Source of the DNA: Nitratireductor indicus C115
Lineage (GTDB): Bacteria > Pseudomonadota > Alphaproteobacteria > Rhizobiales > Rhizobiaceae
Reading direction: 5' to 3'
Assembly: GCF_000300515.1 (NCBI RefSeq)
Contig: NZ_AMSI01000017.1
Location: 44,442-108,441 of the forward strand
Length of the DNA stretch: 64,000 bases
A program made the position numbers and the translations under genes. How positions within the stretch are numbered: the stretch's first letter is position 1; each line of letters opens with the position of its first letter. The notes beneath the pieces are model-generated. The model did not search any database. It was not told the origin of the DNA and saw nothing but the letters and a program-made list of their open reading frames with translations. Below are positions 1 through 9,411 of this stretch, piece by piece.

Positions 1-1
1 G

Positions 2-40
2 GCTCAGGAAGCCGCCGCTGCAGAGGGCAACGCCGAATAG
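2..40 (+). CDS. rplS: 50S ribosomal protein L19, C-terminal end (partial)
   Basis: Only the last twelve codons and the TAG stop are in the window; they read AQEAAAAEGNAE, an Ala/Glu-rich tail of the kind found at the end of L19 in Hyphomicrobiales. A strong terminator follows within 30 bases and leuC is the next gene, an order I associate with rplS-leuC in this group. The identification rests on the tail and the neighbour, so it is tentative. Confidence 0.5.
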   Translation, partial: AQEAAAAEGNAE

Positions 41-61
41 GCTGCTTTTCATTGAGTTTCG

Positions 62-90
62 AAAGAGCGCGCTTCGGCGCGCTTTTTTGT
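62..90 (+). terminator. Rho-independent terminator after rplS
   Basis: A 7-bp GC-rich stem (AGCGCGC at 66-72 with GCGCGCT at 77-83) closed by a TTCG tetraloop is followed by a run of six T. It lies 26 bases after the upstream stop codon and separates that gene from leuC. Confidence 0.9.
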
Positions 91-191
91 TTTAGAGGCG
101 CGGAAGCGGCCCTGCCGGGGCGGCAAGATATGCCGTCCGCGTCGTCATGGGGCGATTGCCCAGCCTGTGAAAGGCTGGTAATAGGCAGGCC

Positions 192-308
192 ATGGAAGAC
201 CTTTTCGGAAATCCGACCTACAAGGGTTTTGTGCTGCAGGACGTCAAGCGCTTGCCGGCACGCTTTTTCTCGTGGGTTTCCGGCTCGCTTTTAAGCCGAC
301 TTCCTTAG
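192..308 (+). other. Possible 38-codon leader ORF in the rplS-leuC gap
   Basis: The gap between the terminator and leuC (91-380) has no recognisable gene. It contains a short ORF starting MEDLFGNPTYKGF and ending LLSRLP, preceded by a purine-rich AGGCAGG at 183-189, a plausible ribosome binding site. It has five leucines but I see no attenuator hairpins after it, so a leucine leader peptide is only a guess. It may be chance. Confidence 0.2.
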
Positions 309-380
309 GCGGACCACGCCACCCGGTGCCACGAGGGTTGCCGGCAAGCCTTCCATCACGTTCCGCTAGGGATGACCAAA

Positions 381-1796
381 ATGACCAAATCACGCACGCT
401 CTACGACAAGATTTTCGATGACCATCTGGTCGATCAGCAGGATGACGGCACGTGCCTCCTGTATATCGACCGTCACCTCGTGCATGAGGTGACCAGCCCG
501 CAGGCCTTCGAGGGGCTGCGCATGGCAAGCCGCGCCGTGCGCCACCCGGAGAAGACGCTGGCTGTGGTGGATCATAATGTTCCGACCTCGCCCGACCGCA
601 AGTTCGGCATCAAGAACGAGGAAAGCCGCATCCAGGTCGATGCGCTCGCCAGGAACGCCGCCGATTTCGGGATCGAGTACTACGACGCCAATGACGAACG
701 TCAGGGCATCGTGCACATCGTGGGACCTGAGCAGGGTTTCACGCTGCCGGGTATGACCATTGTGTGCGGCGACAGCCACACCTCGACCCACGGCGCCTTT
801 GGCGCGCTGGCACACGGTATCGGCACCTCCGAGGTCGAGCATGTTCTGGCCACGCAGACGCTGATCCAGCGCCGTGCCAAGAACATGCTGATCCAGGTGG
901 ACGGCAAGCTGCCGGACGGCGTGACGGCAAAGGACATCATTCTCGCCATCATCGGCGAGATCGGTACTGCCGGCGGTACCGGCCATGTGATGGAATATGC
1001 GGGCGAAGCGATCCGTGCGCTTTCCATGGAAGGCCGCATGACCGTCTGCAACATGTCGATTGAAGGCGGCGCGCGCGCCGGCCTGATCGCGCCGGACGAA
1101 ACTACCTATGCCTATATCCAGGACCGTCCGCGCGCCCCCAAGGGCAAGGCGTGGGATCTGGCCCGCGCCTACTGGGATACGCTGAACACGGAAGAGGGGG
1201 CGGAATTCGACCGTATCGTGCGGCTCGATGCGGCCAATCTGCCGCCCATCGTGACCTGGGGCTCCTCTCCCGAGGACGTTGTGTCGATCACCGGCGTTGT
1301 TCCGAATCCGGACGATATCGCTGACGAGACCAAGCGTATCTCCAAGAAGCGTGCGCTCGAATATATGGGCCTCAATGCCGGTACGAAGATCACCGACATT
1401 GCCATTGACCGCGTCTTCATCGGCTCTTGCACCAATGGCCGCATCGAGGATCTGCGCGCAGCCGCCAAGGTTGCCGAGGGCAAAAAGGTAAATGACCGGG
1501 TCAATGCCATGATCGTGCCGGGTTCGGGCCTCGTGAAGGCGCAGGCCGAGGCCGAAGGGCTCGACAAGATCTTCAAGGCTGCCGGCTTCGACTGGCGTGA
1601 GCCGGGTTGCTCCATGTGTCTTGCCATGAACGACGACCGGCTGAGGCCGGGCGAGCGCTGCGCTTCCACCTCGAATCGCAATTTCGAGGGCCGTCAGGGC
1701 TTTAAGGGCCGCACGCATCTCGTCTCGCCGGCCATGGCTGCCGCTGCCGCCATCACCGGCCATTTCGTGGATATCCGCGAGTGGCCGCAGGGCTGA
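381..1796 (+). CDS. leuC: 3-isopropylmalate dehydratase large subunit
   Basis: LeuC with LeuD isomerises 2-isopropylmalate to 3-isopropylmalate in leucine biosynthesis, in the cytoplasm. The 471-residue protein is the usual length and shows the aconitase-family features: [20 protein letters not shown] near the N-terminus, the [13 protein letters not shown] segment, and the [4Fe-4S] ligand cysteines in [12 protein letters not shown] and [10 protein letters not shown]. The start at 381 is chosen because AGGG at 368-371 sits nine bases before it; an ATG at 372 lies almost on top of that site. leuD is not adjacent, as is common in alphaproteobacteria. A hairpin follows the stop. Confidence 0.97.
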   Translation: MTKSRTLYDKIFDDHLVDQQDDGTCLLYIDRHLVHEVTSPQAFEGLRMASRAVRHPEKTLAVVDHNVPTSPDRKFGIKNEESRIQVDALARNAADFGIEYYDANDERQGIVHIVGPEQGFTLPGMTIVCGDSHTSTHGAFGALAHGIGTSEVEHVLATQTLIQRRAKNMLIQVDGKLPDGVTAKDIILAIIGEIGTAGGTGHVMEYAGEAIRALSMEGRMTVCNMSIEGGARAGLIAPDETTYAYIQDRPRAPKGKAWDLARAYWDTLNTEEGAEFDRIVRLDAANLPPIVTWGSSPEDVVSITGVVPNPDDIADETKRISKKRALEYMGLNAGTKITDIAIDRVFIGSCTNGRIEDLRAAAKVAEGKKVNDRVNAMIVPGSGLVKAQAEAEGLDKIFKAAGFDWREPGCSMCLAMNDDRLRPGERCASTSNRNFEGRQGFKGRTHLVSPAMAAAAAITGHFVDIREWPQG

Positions 1797-1809
1797 TCCA
1801 GCAGTGTTG

Positions 1810-1841
1810 CAGCCCGGTGCATGCCGGGCTGTAACGTTTGT
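1810..1841 (+). terminator. Terminator after leuC
   Basis: An 8-bp stem CAGCCCGG (1810-1817) with CCGGGCTG (1824-1831) and a 6-base loop is followed by a T-rich stretch. It lies between the convergent leuC and lipoprotein genes and could serve leuC. Confidence 0.6.
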
Positions 1842-1873
1842 TCGGGCGCCAAGCGACTGCATGACAAAATGCT

Positions 1874-2488
1874 TCAGCGTGGACGGACCTCTTTGCAGGC
1901 CGGAATCTCCTGAGCTGAAAGCGCGGCTTTGCCGAAAACCTCCGACAATGGTATTTCTCCGCTCAACGGGAAGAAGTCTCCGTTCGCCACGGTGCGCATA
2001 TAGTTTCGCACCGTAGGCTTTGCGGATGACAGGGGGCCGGTCCTGCACAATCCGCTGACGGATATGGACAATGTGCCCTTGCCCTTCGTGGTGTTTTGCG
2101 CGCGCGCAGTGCGTGCTTTCTCCTGAACAATTCTGAAACGTGATTGATCCTGCGGCGCAATCGCCGCCGCCAGAACATGATCGTGGGGACCGAGTTCCTT
2201 TGCGAGATTTCCAGGCGCAGCAGCGCCATCCACGGACAGAATGAAGCGTTCGTCGAAGGTCTGTTTCGGATTTTCACTTTCCAGGGCGACGCGCAGTTCG
2301 ACGTCACCCGTCTGCACGCGCAGGTTCCGGTCGGTTTTCACGGCCACGCCGATAGCGTCTGGCTCCGCATTGAATGGGTCGAAGCGGGAGAGCTCGTAAA
2401 GCGCTCGTGGATTGGCGGTCATGCAGGCGCACAGGGCCAGCGGCGAGAGGAGGGTGAGCAGGCGTTTGGAAAAAAAGGGGCGTGGCAT
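1874..2488 (-). CDS. Hypothetical lipoprotein
   Basis: 204 residues. The N-terminus (MPRPFFSKRLLTLLSPLALCACM) is a positively charged, hydrophobic signal peptide ending in a lipobox LCAC, so the mature protein should be a lipid-anchored envelope protein. The rest is soluble, about 180 residues, with two further cysteines (GLCRTG and IPACKEV near the C-terminus) that could form a disulfide. I recognise no catalytic motif or named family. It stands alone, convergent with leuC and divergent from the DUF2975 gene. Confidence 0.75.
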   Translation of the reverse strand: MPRPFFSKRLLTLLSPLALCACMTANPRALYELSRFDPFNAEPDAIGVAVKTDRNLRVQTGDVELRVALESENPKQTFDERFILSVDGAAAPGNLAKELGPHDHVLAAAIAPQDQSRFRIVQEKARTARAQNTTKGKGTLSISVSGLCRTGPLSSAKPTVRNYMRTVANGDFFPLSGEIPLSEVFGKAALSAQEIPACKEVRPR

Positions 2489-2512
2489 TGAATCTCTCTT
2501 GCAATCTAAACG

Positions 2513-2551
2513 GTATTGGATAATTAATTATCGTAATACAGTAATTTTTAG
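2513..2551 (+). promoter_or_regulatory. AT-rich promoter/operator region of the DUF2975-XRE pair
   Basis: The 40 bases before the DUF2975 gene are strikingly AT-rich in a GC-rich neighbourhood, with ATTAATTAT and repeated GTAAT/TAAT units. The downstream gene pair encodes its own XRE repressor, so this is a plausible self-regulated promoter. The exact -35/-10 cannot be assigned. Confidence 0.3.
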
Positions 2552-2569
2552 ATGCAACAGGAGAATCTT

Positions 2570-3115
2570 ATGGCCGATATGGAGCGCTTGCGCCGCTTGA
2601 GCCGCCTCATGCAAAACATCGTGCTCGTCTTCACGGGCGTTCTTTTTGTCGCCGCCTGCTGGGTGATACTCGGCTCGTTTTCGGACAAGGCGGGCTTTGA
2701 AGGGGTGTTGCGCCAGAGCCTTTCCATCGACGGGCCGATTGCGCTTACCTCATCTTCAATCGGTGTAACGGTGGTGTTGATGCTGGTGCAGCTCGGACTG
2801 TTCGTCGCCGCGCTTTATTGTGTCTGGCGCATGTTCGGGGCATTTGCCGCCGAAGAGCCTCTTTCGGGAGATTCAGCACTTTGGATGCGCCGCACCGGTC
2901 TTTCCTTCGTGGCGGTTGCCGGGGGGAGTATCGTGTTGCAGACGGTCATTATCCTCGTCCTGACGCTGGGCAATCCGCCCGGGCAGAAGATGCTCGCCGT
3001 GGGTGTCGGTAGCTCGGAGCTGCTGGCGCTGCTGATTGCCTCGATCATGTATATGACGAGCCGCCTGATCACCGTGGCGGCTGAAGTGCGCGCAGACCAG
3101 AAGGGTTTCATCTAA
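2570..3115 (+). CDS. DUF2975 family membrane protein
   Basis: 181 residues with four hydrophobic segments (about residues 14-36, 60-85, 105-135 and 145-165), the layout of DUF2975 proteins, which have no known biochemical role. The start is set by AGGAG at 2559-2563, six bases before the ATG; an ATG 18 bases upstream precedes that site. The stop is followed three bases later by an XRE regulator gene, the usual partner of DUF2975 genes, so the two form a bicistronic unit. Inner-membrane location is inferred from the hydrophobicity. Confidence 0.8.
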   Translation: MADMERLRRLSRLMQNIVLVFTGVLFVAACWVILGSFSDKAGFEGVLRQSLSIDGPIALTSSSIGVTVVLMLVQLGLFVAALYCVWRMFGAFAAEEPLSGDSALWMRRTGLSFVAVAGGSIVLQTVIILVLTLGNPPGQKMLAVGVGSSELLALLIASIMYMTSRLITVAAEVRADQKGFI

Positions 3116-3118
3116 GCC

Positions 3119-3343
3119 ATGGCTATTGTCGTCAATCTCGATGTCATGCTGGCCCGGCGTAAGATGCGTTCGAAGGAACTGGCGGAGCAGATCGGAATCA
3201 CCGAGCAGAATGTTTCCCTGCTCAAGTCCGGCAAGGTGCGGGGCGTCCGCTTCGAAACGCTGGAAAAGATCTGCCAGGTTCTGGGCTGCCAGCCGGGCGA
3301 TATTCTCGAATACAGGGCGGATGAGGGCGGTGAAGCCTCCTGA
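3119..3343 (+). CDS. Small XRE/Cro-family transcriptional regulator (YozG-like)
   Basis: A 74-residue protein that is almost entirely one helix-turn-helix: MLARRKMRSKELAEQIG, then ITEQNVSLLKSGKVRGVRFE, then LEKICQVLGCQPGDILEY, the full Cro/C1-type signature. It starts three bases after the DUF2975 stop, so it is translated from the same message. YozG-like HTH proteins commonly accompany DUF2975 membrane proteins. Autoregulation of the AT-rich upstream promoter is likely but inferred. Confidence 0.9.
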   Translation: MAIVVNLDVMLARRKMRSKELAEQIGITEQNVSLLKSGKVRGVRFETLEKICQVLGCQPGDILEYRADEGGEAS

Positions 3344-3472
3344 GGGCCCCTGAATCCGCTTGAAGTCGAAAGCTGCGAGCGCCTCGCCATTCTATGGTAA
3401 CGGCAAGTCGCTCGATCTTATTCTCTTCTTGTAATTATGCGGGCGTCAGGTGAACCGCCCGCCTGCGAACAT

Positions 3473-4273
3473 TTAGAGACGGGTCGTCAGCCTGTAGGCC
3501 TGCAACTCCTCGCCCGTGAGGCGGTAGAGGCGCTGCGGTGGCGTGTCGAGCGCGTGCAGCCACAGGGCCGGATCGACGCCCATGGTCGAGAGATGGCGGG
3601 AGATGCGCGCGGTCACAAGCTGGGCGTCGGCCATGGCCTGCGCCGGGGTCTCCTGCGCATGCGTCGCGTAAAACTGATGGATGCTGACGGAGGCGCCAAC
3701 TTCCACCGTTCGCTTCACACCGCCGGCCAGAACCAGGGGACAGGACGAGGCGCAAGTGCCGCCGGCTTTAACCCGCGTCGCAAGGCCACGGTCGCGGATG
3801 AGCCGGGCCATGGCCATTGCATCGCCCAGAGAGCCTCCGGGAGAATCGAGCACAATCGTGCCGATCGTGCGGCCTCGGGTTTCGAGTTCGTCGCGGAATC
3901 TGCCTGCCGCGCCCTGCTCGATCGTGCCGGAGACAATCAACTTCCCGCCCTGCTCGAGAGACAGTTTCATTGCATGGCCTGAACCCGGTACAAGCCGAAG
4001 CGGGCGGGATGCGGTCGAAGGACGGCACAGTTCTGCCGGCTTCTCCACTGGGATTTCCGCCACGGGCCGGGTCGGCTCCGAAGGCCAGAGACCACCGCGA
4101 CGGTCGACAAGATCGCGCAGTGACATACCAAGCACGACGGTTGCGCCGATCAGCGCGCCGACGAGGGCGGCTTCGATCAAGGTTGCGTCGCCTCTCCAGC
4201 GGAAGCGCTGCCTATTGTCGCGCCTTGCCGGGCTGTCTGTTTGTCCGGCCTGCGTGTCCTCGATGGTCTGCAT
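3473..4273 (-). CDS. ClpP/crotonase-fold membrane-anchored hypothetical protein
   Basis: 266 residues with one transmembrane helix (LIEAALVGALIGATVVLGM) after a short cytoplasmic tail. The rest resembles the ClpP/SppA-like fold: GTIEQGAAGRF, then TIVLDSPGGSLGDAMAMARLIR, then TCASSCPLVLAGG with the nucleophile-like serine after Ala-Ser-Ser-Cys, then SIHQFY. The SPGGS and ASSCP spacing matches the periplasmic ClpP-like proteins common in Hyphomicrobiales. A peptidase function is therefore possible but unproven. It lies 11 bases downstream of the small secreted-protein gene on the same strand, probably in one operon. The ATG at 4273 is used because the longer reading would start inside that gene. 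Confidence 0.75.
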   Translation of the reverse strand: MQTIEDTQAGQTDSPARRDNRQRFRWRGDATLIEAALVGALIGATVVLGMSLRDLVDRRGGLWPSEPTRPVAEIPVEKPAELCRPSTASRPLRLVPGSGHAMKLSLEQGGKLIVSGTIEQGAAGRFRDELETRGRTIGTIVLDSPGGSLGDAMAMARLIRDRGLATRVKAGGTCASSCPLVLAGGVKRTVEVGASVSIHQFYATHAQETPAQAMADAQLVTARISRHLSTMGVDPALWLHALDTPPQRLYRLTGEELQAYRLTTRL

Positions 4274-4284
4274 CGGGTGCCCGG

Positions 4285-4635
4285 TCAGCGGCAGGGAGCG
4301 GTCAAGACCGGCAGAACGCCGTCCGGCAGGCCGTACATATAGCTGCGTCCCTTGATGAGAACGCCCTCGCTGCACGGGCGCCCGCGACGCACGTAGAGCT
4401 CGCCATTGCGGCGCTCCAGATAGGCGACGCGCGGGCTTTCTACGCCAAGACCTGCATAGTCTTGCGCCATATAGCCGCGCCCGACAAGGATGCGCTTGTA
4501 ACCGGTGCGACTGTGGATCACCAGGTTTCCATAGGCGTCCGCATAGACGCGTTCACCCGTAAGCCCGCCGGCTGCAGCCGGCACGGCCATTGCTGCGGCA
4601 AGCGCCGCCGCCACGATCAGAGATTTCAAAGGCAT
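4285..4635 (-). CDS. Small secreted hypothetical protein
   Basis: 116 residues with a classical signal peptide (MPLKSLIVAAALAAAMAVPAAAGG, probable cleavage after AAA). The mature part of about 94 residues contains DAYGNLVIHSRTGYKRILVG and two cysteines (GRPCSEG, TAPCR) that could pair in the periplasm. I do not recognise a family. It is the first gene of a two-gene minus-strand unit with the ClpP-like protein, hinting at a shared envelope role. Confidence 0.75.
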   Translation of the reverse strand: MPLKSLIVAAALAAAMAVPAAAGGLTGERVYADAYGNLVIHSRTGYKRILVGRGYMAQDYAGLGVESPRVAYLERRNGELYVRRGRPCSEGVLIKGRSYMYGLPDGVLPVLTAPCR

Positions 4636-4772
4636 CGCGCCATCGCTCCTTTACAATCCTCGTGGCCTCCTCGATTTCTCTAAATTAAGACTTTCTTAAC
4701 CTTTGTCACGCGGAGCATGATGCCCGAACATGTCGATTGACAGACATGGTTAATATCGAGGATGGGTGACGC

Positions 4773-5261
4773 ATGGGCGAGAATCATCAGATCGACATTC
4801 AACCGCTGCGTCTCAAAGATGCGCATCTTCTGGCGCCGCTTCTGGCCGCATACACCCAGTCGCTTAAGCGCGGTGCGCCGCGAAGGCCGGACGAATATTA
4901 CGCCGAGACCCTGTTACAGGATCGCGCGGCGGAGATCGTCGGTGCGCGGCTCGATGGCGAGCTTGTCGGCTTCGCCGTTTATTATGACCTGCCGGATCCC
5001 GTTTCGGGCATGCGGTATGGGCTTGTCGACCATCTCTATGTGCACCACGCGCATCGCCGCAAGGGTATCGGCAAGGCGCTCGTGGATGTGATCGCCGATC
5101 AGGCGGAAGAGCGCGGCTGGACAAGGCTCGCCTTCAATGCACCGCGCCAACCCGAAGACGGCCGCAAATTATATGAAACCGTGGCTGCTCCTGCAGACTG
5201 GACGAGCCACGTCATCCGTTTCGAGCAGGGCGCCGGAGAAGCGCACGACAAGGAGCGGTAG
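4773..5261 (+). CDS. GNAT family N-acetyltransferase
   Basis: 162 residues with the GNAT fold: N-terminal IDIQPLRLKDA, a central DHLYVHHAHRRKGIGKALVD containing the acetyl-CoA pyrophosphate-binding R-R-K-G-I-G-K loop, and C-terminal GWTRLAFNAPRQPEDGRKLYE. Substrate unknown; the family acetylates small amines, aminoglycosides or protein N-termini. A lipoprotein gene starts six bases after the stop, so the two are likely cotranscribed. Confidence 0.9.
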   Translation: MGENHQIDIQPLRLKDAHLLAPLLAAYTQSLKRGAPRRPDEYYAETLLQDRAAEIVGARLDGELVGFAVYYDLPDPVSGMRYGLVDHLYVHHAHRRKGIGKALVDVIADQAEERGWTRLAFNAPRQPEDGRKLYETVAAPADWTSHVIRFEQGAGEAHDKER

Positions 5262-5267
5262 TCCGAT

Positions 5268-5642
5268 ATGTCGGTTCCAGGCGTGCGCAGGCAAAACCGC
5301 TCGATCGGCTTGAAGCCGGGGGCGGTGCTGGCGCTCGCGGCGGTGCTGTTCACTTCGGCATGCACGACAGAAGGCGGACAGCCTCCGGGGCAGGAAAAGA
5401 CAGGTGCTGCAGCCTTCTCGGGCCCGGTCACCTATCGCTGCGAAGAGGAAATGGAGATGACGCTCGAGCGGCGAGGATCGCTGTTGAGTGTTCATAGTCC
5501 GCGCGGCATTGATCTGGATCTGCCGCCAGCCCCGCCGGGGCAGACCGAACGTTTCGGCGAGGCGCTGTACGCAGTGGTTCTGGACGGGCGCGATGCTCTC
5601 TGGATGGTCAGCGGAAAAGAGCCGATCACCTGTACACGGTAG
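5268..5642 (+). CDS. Lipoprotein with a possible MliC-like domain
   Basis: 124 residues. A signal peptide with lipobox TSAC (cysteine near residue 31) indicates lipid anchoring. The mature part begins GPVTYRCEEEMEMTLERRG and ends EPITCTR, so two cysteines frame a compact beta domain; a Y-x-C opening and C-terminal Cys resemble MliC-type lysozyme inhibitors, but similarity is weak. It follows the GNAT gene by six bases. Function is unproven. Confidence 0.7.
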   Translation: MSVPGVRRQNRSIGLKPGAVLALAAVLFTSACTTEGGQPPGQEKTGAAAFSGPVTYRCEEEMEMTLERRGSLLSVHSPRGIDLDLPPAPPGQTERFGEALYAVVLDGRDALWMVSGKEPITCTR

Positions 5643-5981
5643 AGCAGGGCGCATTCCTTCGGGGAATCAGTCAGGCATCCGGCTGCGCGTCGCTCCAGGT
5701 AATGCCACGAACGCCGGGGTGCTTGATCGACATGTCGTTTTTCATGCGAAAACAGGAAGAAGGACAGTTGCGCAAAGTTCAAAGGTCTTCAATCGTTTGA
5801 AGTACCAAAGGCCTATATGCATAGTTCTCATGTAGGGGGTAAATATAGGTCCCGGAACGCTTTTGCGGCTTTGACGCACCGCAAAAAGCGCATTAGAAAG
5901 CCACAGCCGGAAGGCGCGGGCAGGGTATAGTGTCGTGATCGCGGCACCCGCGTCGCACGCCGGTTTCGAATTGGGGTAGCC
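5643..5981 (+). other. Intergenic region upstream of sdhC
   Basis: No gene is supported in these 339 bases. A perfect 6-bp dyad CTTCAATCGTTTGAAG sits at 5787-5802, and the segment around it (5760-5860) is AT-richer than its surroundings, so it probably holds the promoter and a regulatory site of the sdh operon. I cannot assign a regulator. Confidence 0.4.
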
Positions 5982-6389
5982 ATGAGCAAAACCACGAGCA
6001 TCCACGCCAGGCCGCTTTCGCCACACCTGCAGATTTATCGCCTGATCCCGACCATGTTGATGTCGATCATCCACCGCATCACCGGTGGGGCGCTTTATTT
6101 CGGCATTGTGCTTTTCGTCGTCTGGGTGGCCGCCGCCGCCGCTTCCAAGGAAGCTTTCGATCTCGTCAATGCCGTTTACGGGTCGTGGTTCGGCCGACTT
6201 GTGCTGTTCGGCTTCACCTGGGCGCTGCTGCACCACATGATTGGCGGCCTGCGCCATCTTGTCTGGGATACCGGCAGGGCGCTTGAGAAGGCTACGTCAA
6301 CTAAAATGGCCAAGGCCTCGATCGTCATTTCCGTCATCCTCACGGTTCTCGTCTGGATCGCCGGCTACGCCGTTCGCGGAGGGTTCTGA
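5982..6389 (+). CDS. sdhC: Succinate dehydrogenase cytochrome b556 subunit
   Basis: 135 residues, three transmembrane helices (about 30-52, 65-85 and 110-130). It is one of two membrane anchors of complex II and helps bind heme b and ubiquinone. Family hallmarks are the N-terminal RPLSPHLQIYRLIPTMLMSI with the following SIIHRITG, and HHMIGGLRHLVWD, whose first histidines include the axial heme ligand. sdhD starts two bases after the stop and the order CDAB is conserved. Confidence 0.97.
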   Translation: MSKTTSIHARPLSPHLQIYRLIPTMLMSIIHRITGGALYFGIVLFVVWVAAAAASKEAFDLVNAVYGSWFGRLVLFGFTWALLHHMIGGLRHLVWDTGRALEKATSTKMAKASIVISVILTVLVWIAGYAVRGGF

Positions 6390-6391
6390 TC

Positions 6392-6775
6392 ATGAGCGAC
6401 ATGCGCACACCGCTGAAACGCGCCCGCGGCATGGGAGCGGCCAAGGAAGGCACCGGGCATTTCTGGCATCAGCGCCTGACGGCGCTTGCCAACATTCCGC
6501 TGGTGATCTTCTTCGTGGGTTTCGTGATTACCTATAACGGAGCCTCCTACGAGGAAATCCGCGGCGTTCTGGCCAATCCGGTCATCACCGTCATCATGAT
6601 GCTGGCGCTGTTGTCGATCCTCTATCACATGAAGCTCGGCATGCAGATGATCATCGAGGATTACGCCGAGAAGGAAGGCATGAAGGTTCTTCTGCTGCTC
6701 CTCAACATTTCATTCGTTTTCATTCTGGGCGTCGTTTCCTTCTTCGCCCTCGTCAAGATCGCCTTCGGAGGCTGA
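6392..6775 (+). CDS. sdhD: Succinate dehydrogenase hydrophobic membrane anchor
   Basis: 127 residues with three hydrophobic helices and the conserved [16 protein letters not shown] segment and [14 protein letters not shown], which carries the histidine and aspartate-tyrosine motif typical of SdhD near the quinone site. With SdhC it holds the catalytic subunits to the inner membrane. It sits between sdhC (2-base gap) and sdhA (8-base gap) in one operon. Confidence 0.97.
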   Translation: MSDMRTPLKRARGMGAAKEGTGHFWHQRLTALANIPLVIFFVGFVITYNGASYEEIRGVLANPVITVIMMLALLSILYHMKLGMQMIIEDYAEKEGMKVLLLLLNISFVFILGVVSFFALVKIAFGG

Positions 6776-6783
6776 ACCCGGTT

Positions 6784-8616
6784 ATGGCACAGGCAAACGA
6801 AAAGAAGGCGGCAGACGCCTATACCTATGTCGACCACAAGTTTGATGTCGTTGTCGTCGGTGCCGGTGGTGCCGGTTTGCGCGCAACGCTCGGCATGGCC
6901 GAACAGGGCCTGAAGACGGCCTGCATCACCAAGGTCTTTCCTACCCGTTCCCATACGGTGGCGGCGCAGGGCGGCATTGCCGCCTCGTTGAAGAACATGG
7001 GTCCGGACCATTGGCAGTGGCATCTCTACGACACGGTTAAGGGCTCGGACTGGCTCGGTGACGTGGACGCGATGGAATATCTCGCGCGTGAGGCGCCGGC
7101 CGCTGTCTACGAGCTCGAGCATTATGGCGTGCCCTTCTCGCGCACCGAGGAAGGCAAGATCTACCAGCGGCCCTTCGGCGGCCACATGCAGAATTTCGGC
7201 GACGGCCCACCCGTGCAGCGCACATGCGCCGCGGCAGACCGTACCGGCCATGCCATCCTGCACACGCTCTACGGCCAGTCGGTGAAGAACCACGCACAGT
7301 TCTTCATTGAGTATTTCGCCCTCGATCTGATCATGACCGACGGTGTTTGCACCGGTGTTGTGGCGTGGAACCTCGAGGACGGCACCATCCATCGCTTCGC
7401 CGCCAAGATGGTGGTGCTGGCGACGGGCGGCTATGGCCGGGCCTATTTCTCCTGCACCTCCGCACATACCTGCACGGGCGATGGCAACGGCATGGTTGCC
7501 CGCGCTGGCCTGCCGCTGCAGGACATGGAGTTCGTGCAGTTCCACCCGACCGGCATCTATGGTGCCGGCTGCCTCATCACCGAGGGTGTGCGCGGCGAAG
7601 GCGGTTATCTGGTCAATGCCGAGGGCGAGCGCTTCATGGAGCGCTATGCGCCGTCGGCGAAGGACCTTGCCTCGCGTGACGTGGTTTCGCGCTGCATGAC
7701 CGTGGAAATTCGCGAAGGCCGCGGCGTCGGCAAGAACAAGGACCACATCTTCCTGCATCTCGACCACCTGGACCCGGCGGTCATTCACGAGCGCCTGCCC
7801 GGTATCGCCGAATCGGCGAAGATCTTCGCCGGCGTCGACGTGACGCGAGAGCCGATCCCGGTGCTGCCGACCGTGCACTACAATATGGGCGGCATTCCCA
7901 CCAACTACTGGGGCGAAGTGCTGAACCCGACAAAGGAAAGTCCGGATGCGGTTGCTCCCGGCCTGATGGCTGTGGGCGAGGCGGCCTGCGCTTCCGTGCA
8001 TGGCGCCAACCGTCTTGGTTCCAACTCGCTCATCGATCTGGTTGTGTTCGGCCGCGCTGCGGCCATCCGCGCTGGCGAGGTGGTGGATCGCGAAGCGCCG
8101 GTGCCGGCGATCAACGAGGCGGCCTGCGAGAAGATCATGGAACGCTTCGATCGCTTGCGTTATGCCAACGGTTCCACGCCGACGGCAGCACTGCGCGAGA
8201 AGATGCAGCGTGCCATGCAGGAAGATGCCGCGGTGTTCCGCACCCAGGAGTCGCTGGAGCAGGGCTGCAAGCGCATTTCCGAGGTCTGGAACGAGCTGCC
8301 GGATATCAAGGTCACGGACCGTTCGTTGATCTGGAACTCGGATCTGATGGAGACGCTGGAGTTGGAAAATCTGATGACCAACGCCATCACGACCGTCTAC
8401 TCGGCCGAAGCACGCAAGGAGAGCCGCGGTGCGCACGCCCGCGAGGACTTTACCGAGCGCGACGACAAGAAATGGCGTGTCCACACGCTCTCGCATGTGA
8501 ACGACAAGGGCAAGGTGAAGCTCACCTACCGTCCGGTGCACACCGAGCCGATGCTGAAGCCCGAGGACGGCGGCATCGATCCCGCAAAGATCGCGCCCAA
8601 GGCGCGGGTTTACTGA
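6784..8616 (+). CDS. sdhA: Succinate dehydrogenase flavoprotein subunit
   Basis: 610 residues, the normal length. It oxidises succinate to fumarate in the TCA cycle using covalent FAD. Visible features: the FAD-binding [20 protein letters not shown] near residue 23, the flavinylation-site segment [15 protein letters not shown] with its histidine, the substrate-site [15 protein letters not shown], and [15 protein letters not shown] and [17 protein letters not shown] near the active site. The reading frame is intact. The very long antisense ORF across it is a codon-bias shadow. Confidence 0.99.
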   Translation: MAQANEKKAADAYTYVDHKFDVVVVGAGGAGLRATLGMAEQGLKTACITKVFPTRSHTVAAQGGIAASLKNMGPDHWQWHLYDTVKGSDWLGDVDAMEYLAREAPAAVYELEHYGVPFSRTEEGKIYQRPFGGHMQNFGDGPPVQRTCAAADRTGHAILHTLYGQSVKNHAQFFIEYFALDLIMTDGVCTGVVAWNLEDGTIHRFAAKMVVLATGGYGRAYFSCTSAHTCTGDGNGMVARAGLPLQDMEFVQFHPTGIYGAGCLITEGVRGEGGYLVNAEGERFMERYAPSAKDLASRDVVSRCMTVEIREGRGVGKNKDHIFLHLDHLDPAVIHERLPGIAESAKIFAGVDVTREPIPVLPTVHYNMGGIPTNYWGEVLNPTKESPDAVAPGLMAVGEAACASVHGANRLGSNSLIDLVVFGRAAAIRAGEVVDREAPVPAINEAACEKIMERFDRLRYANGSTPTAALREKMQRAMQEDAAVFRTQESLEQGCKRISEVWNELPDIKVTDRSLIWNSDLMETLELENLMTNAITTVYSAEARKESRGAHAREDFTERDDKKWRVHTLSHVNDKGKVKLTYRPVHTEPMLKPEDGGIDPAKIAPKARVY

Positions 8617-8628
8617 GGCGAGGACGTC

Positions 8629-9411
8629 ATGGTTCAACTTACCCTTCCCAAGAACTCCAAAGTCAAGCAGGGCAAGGTCTGGCCGAAGCCCGAGGGCGCC
8701 AAGAACCTGCGTGAGTACAAGATCTACCGCTGGTCGCCGGACGATGGCGAGAATCCCCGCGTCGACACCTATTATGTCGACATGGACGATTGCGGGCCGA
8801 TGGTGCTCGACGGGCTGATCTACATCAAGAACAAGATCGATCCGACGCTGACCTTCCGCCGCTCCTGCCGTGAGGGCATTTGCGGTTCCTGTGCGATGAA
8901 TATCGACGGGACCAATACGCTCGCCTGCACCAAGGGCATGGACGAGGTTACGCAGGATACGGTGAAGATCTATCCACTGCCGCACATGCCGGTGGTGAAG
9001 GATCTGGTGCCGGACCTGTCGGTTCCGTACGCGCAGCTTTCCTCCATTGAGCCCTGGCTGCAGACCGTAACGCCGGAACCGGCCACCGAGTGGAAGCAAA
9101 GCCATGAGGACCGGGTCAAGCTCGACGGCCTCTACGAGTGCATCCTGTGTTTCTGTTGCCAGACTTCCTGTCCGAGCTACTGGTGGAACGGTGAACGCTA
9201 TCTCGGCCCTGCCGTGTTGCTTCAGGCCTATCGTTGGCTGATCGACTCCCGCGATGAGGCGACGGGCGAGCGGCTCGATAATCTGGAAGATCCCTTCCGG
9301 CTGTATCGCTGCCACACGATCATGAACTGCACGCAGGCATGTCCGAAGGGTCTGAACCCTGCCAAGGCAATCGCCAACATCAAGAAGATGATGGTCGAAC
9401 GCCGCATCTAG
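8629..9411 (+). CDS. sdhB: Succinate dehydrogenase iron-sulfur subunit
   Basis: 260 residues. It relays electrons from SdhA to quinone through three clusters whose ligands are visible: [16 protein letters not shown] with the later TLACTKG ([2Fe-2S]), [16 protein letters not shown] ([4Fe-4S]) and [17 protein letters not shown] ([3Fe-4S]). It is the last gene of the sdh operon. Its TAG stop is the first three bases of a dispersed palindromic repeat, suggesting the repeat inserted at the gene end. Confidence 0.98.
   Translation: MVQLTLPKNSKVKQGKVWPKPEGAKNLREYKIYRWSPDDGENPRVDTYYVDMDDCGPMVLDGLIYIKNKIDPTLTFRRSCREGICGSCAMNIDGTNTLACTKGMDEVTQDTVKIYPLPHMPVVKDLVPDLSVPYAQLSSIEPWLQTVTPEPATEWKQSHEDRVKLDGLYECILCFCCQTSCPSYWWNGERYLGPAVLLQAYRWLIDSRDEATGERLDNLEDPFRLYRCHTIMNCTQACPKGLNPAKAIANIKKMMVERRI

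Noticed and set aside
390-2048. 552-codon ORF antisense to leuC
   Set aside because: It lies over LeuC, whose motifs are clear, and has no recognisable protein features.
6661-9315. 884-codon ORF antisense to sdhA and sdhB
   Set aside because: The plus strand holds complete SdhA and SdhB with all cofactor motifs. Long antisense frames are expected in GC-rich DNA and this one shows no domain.
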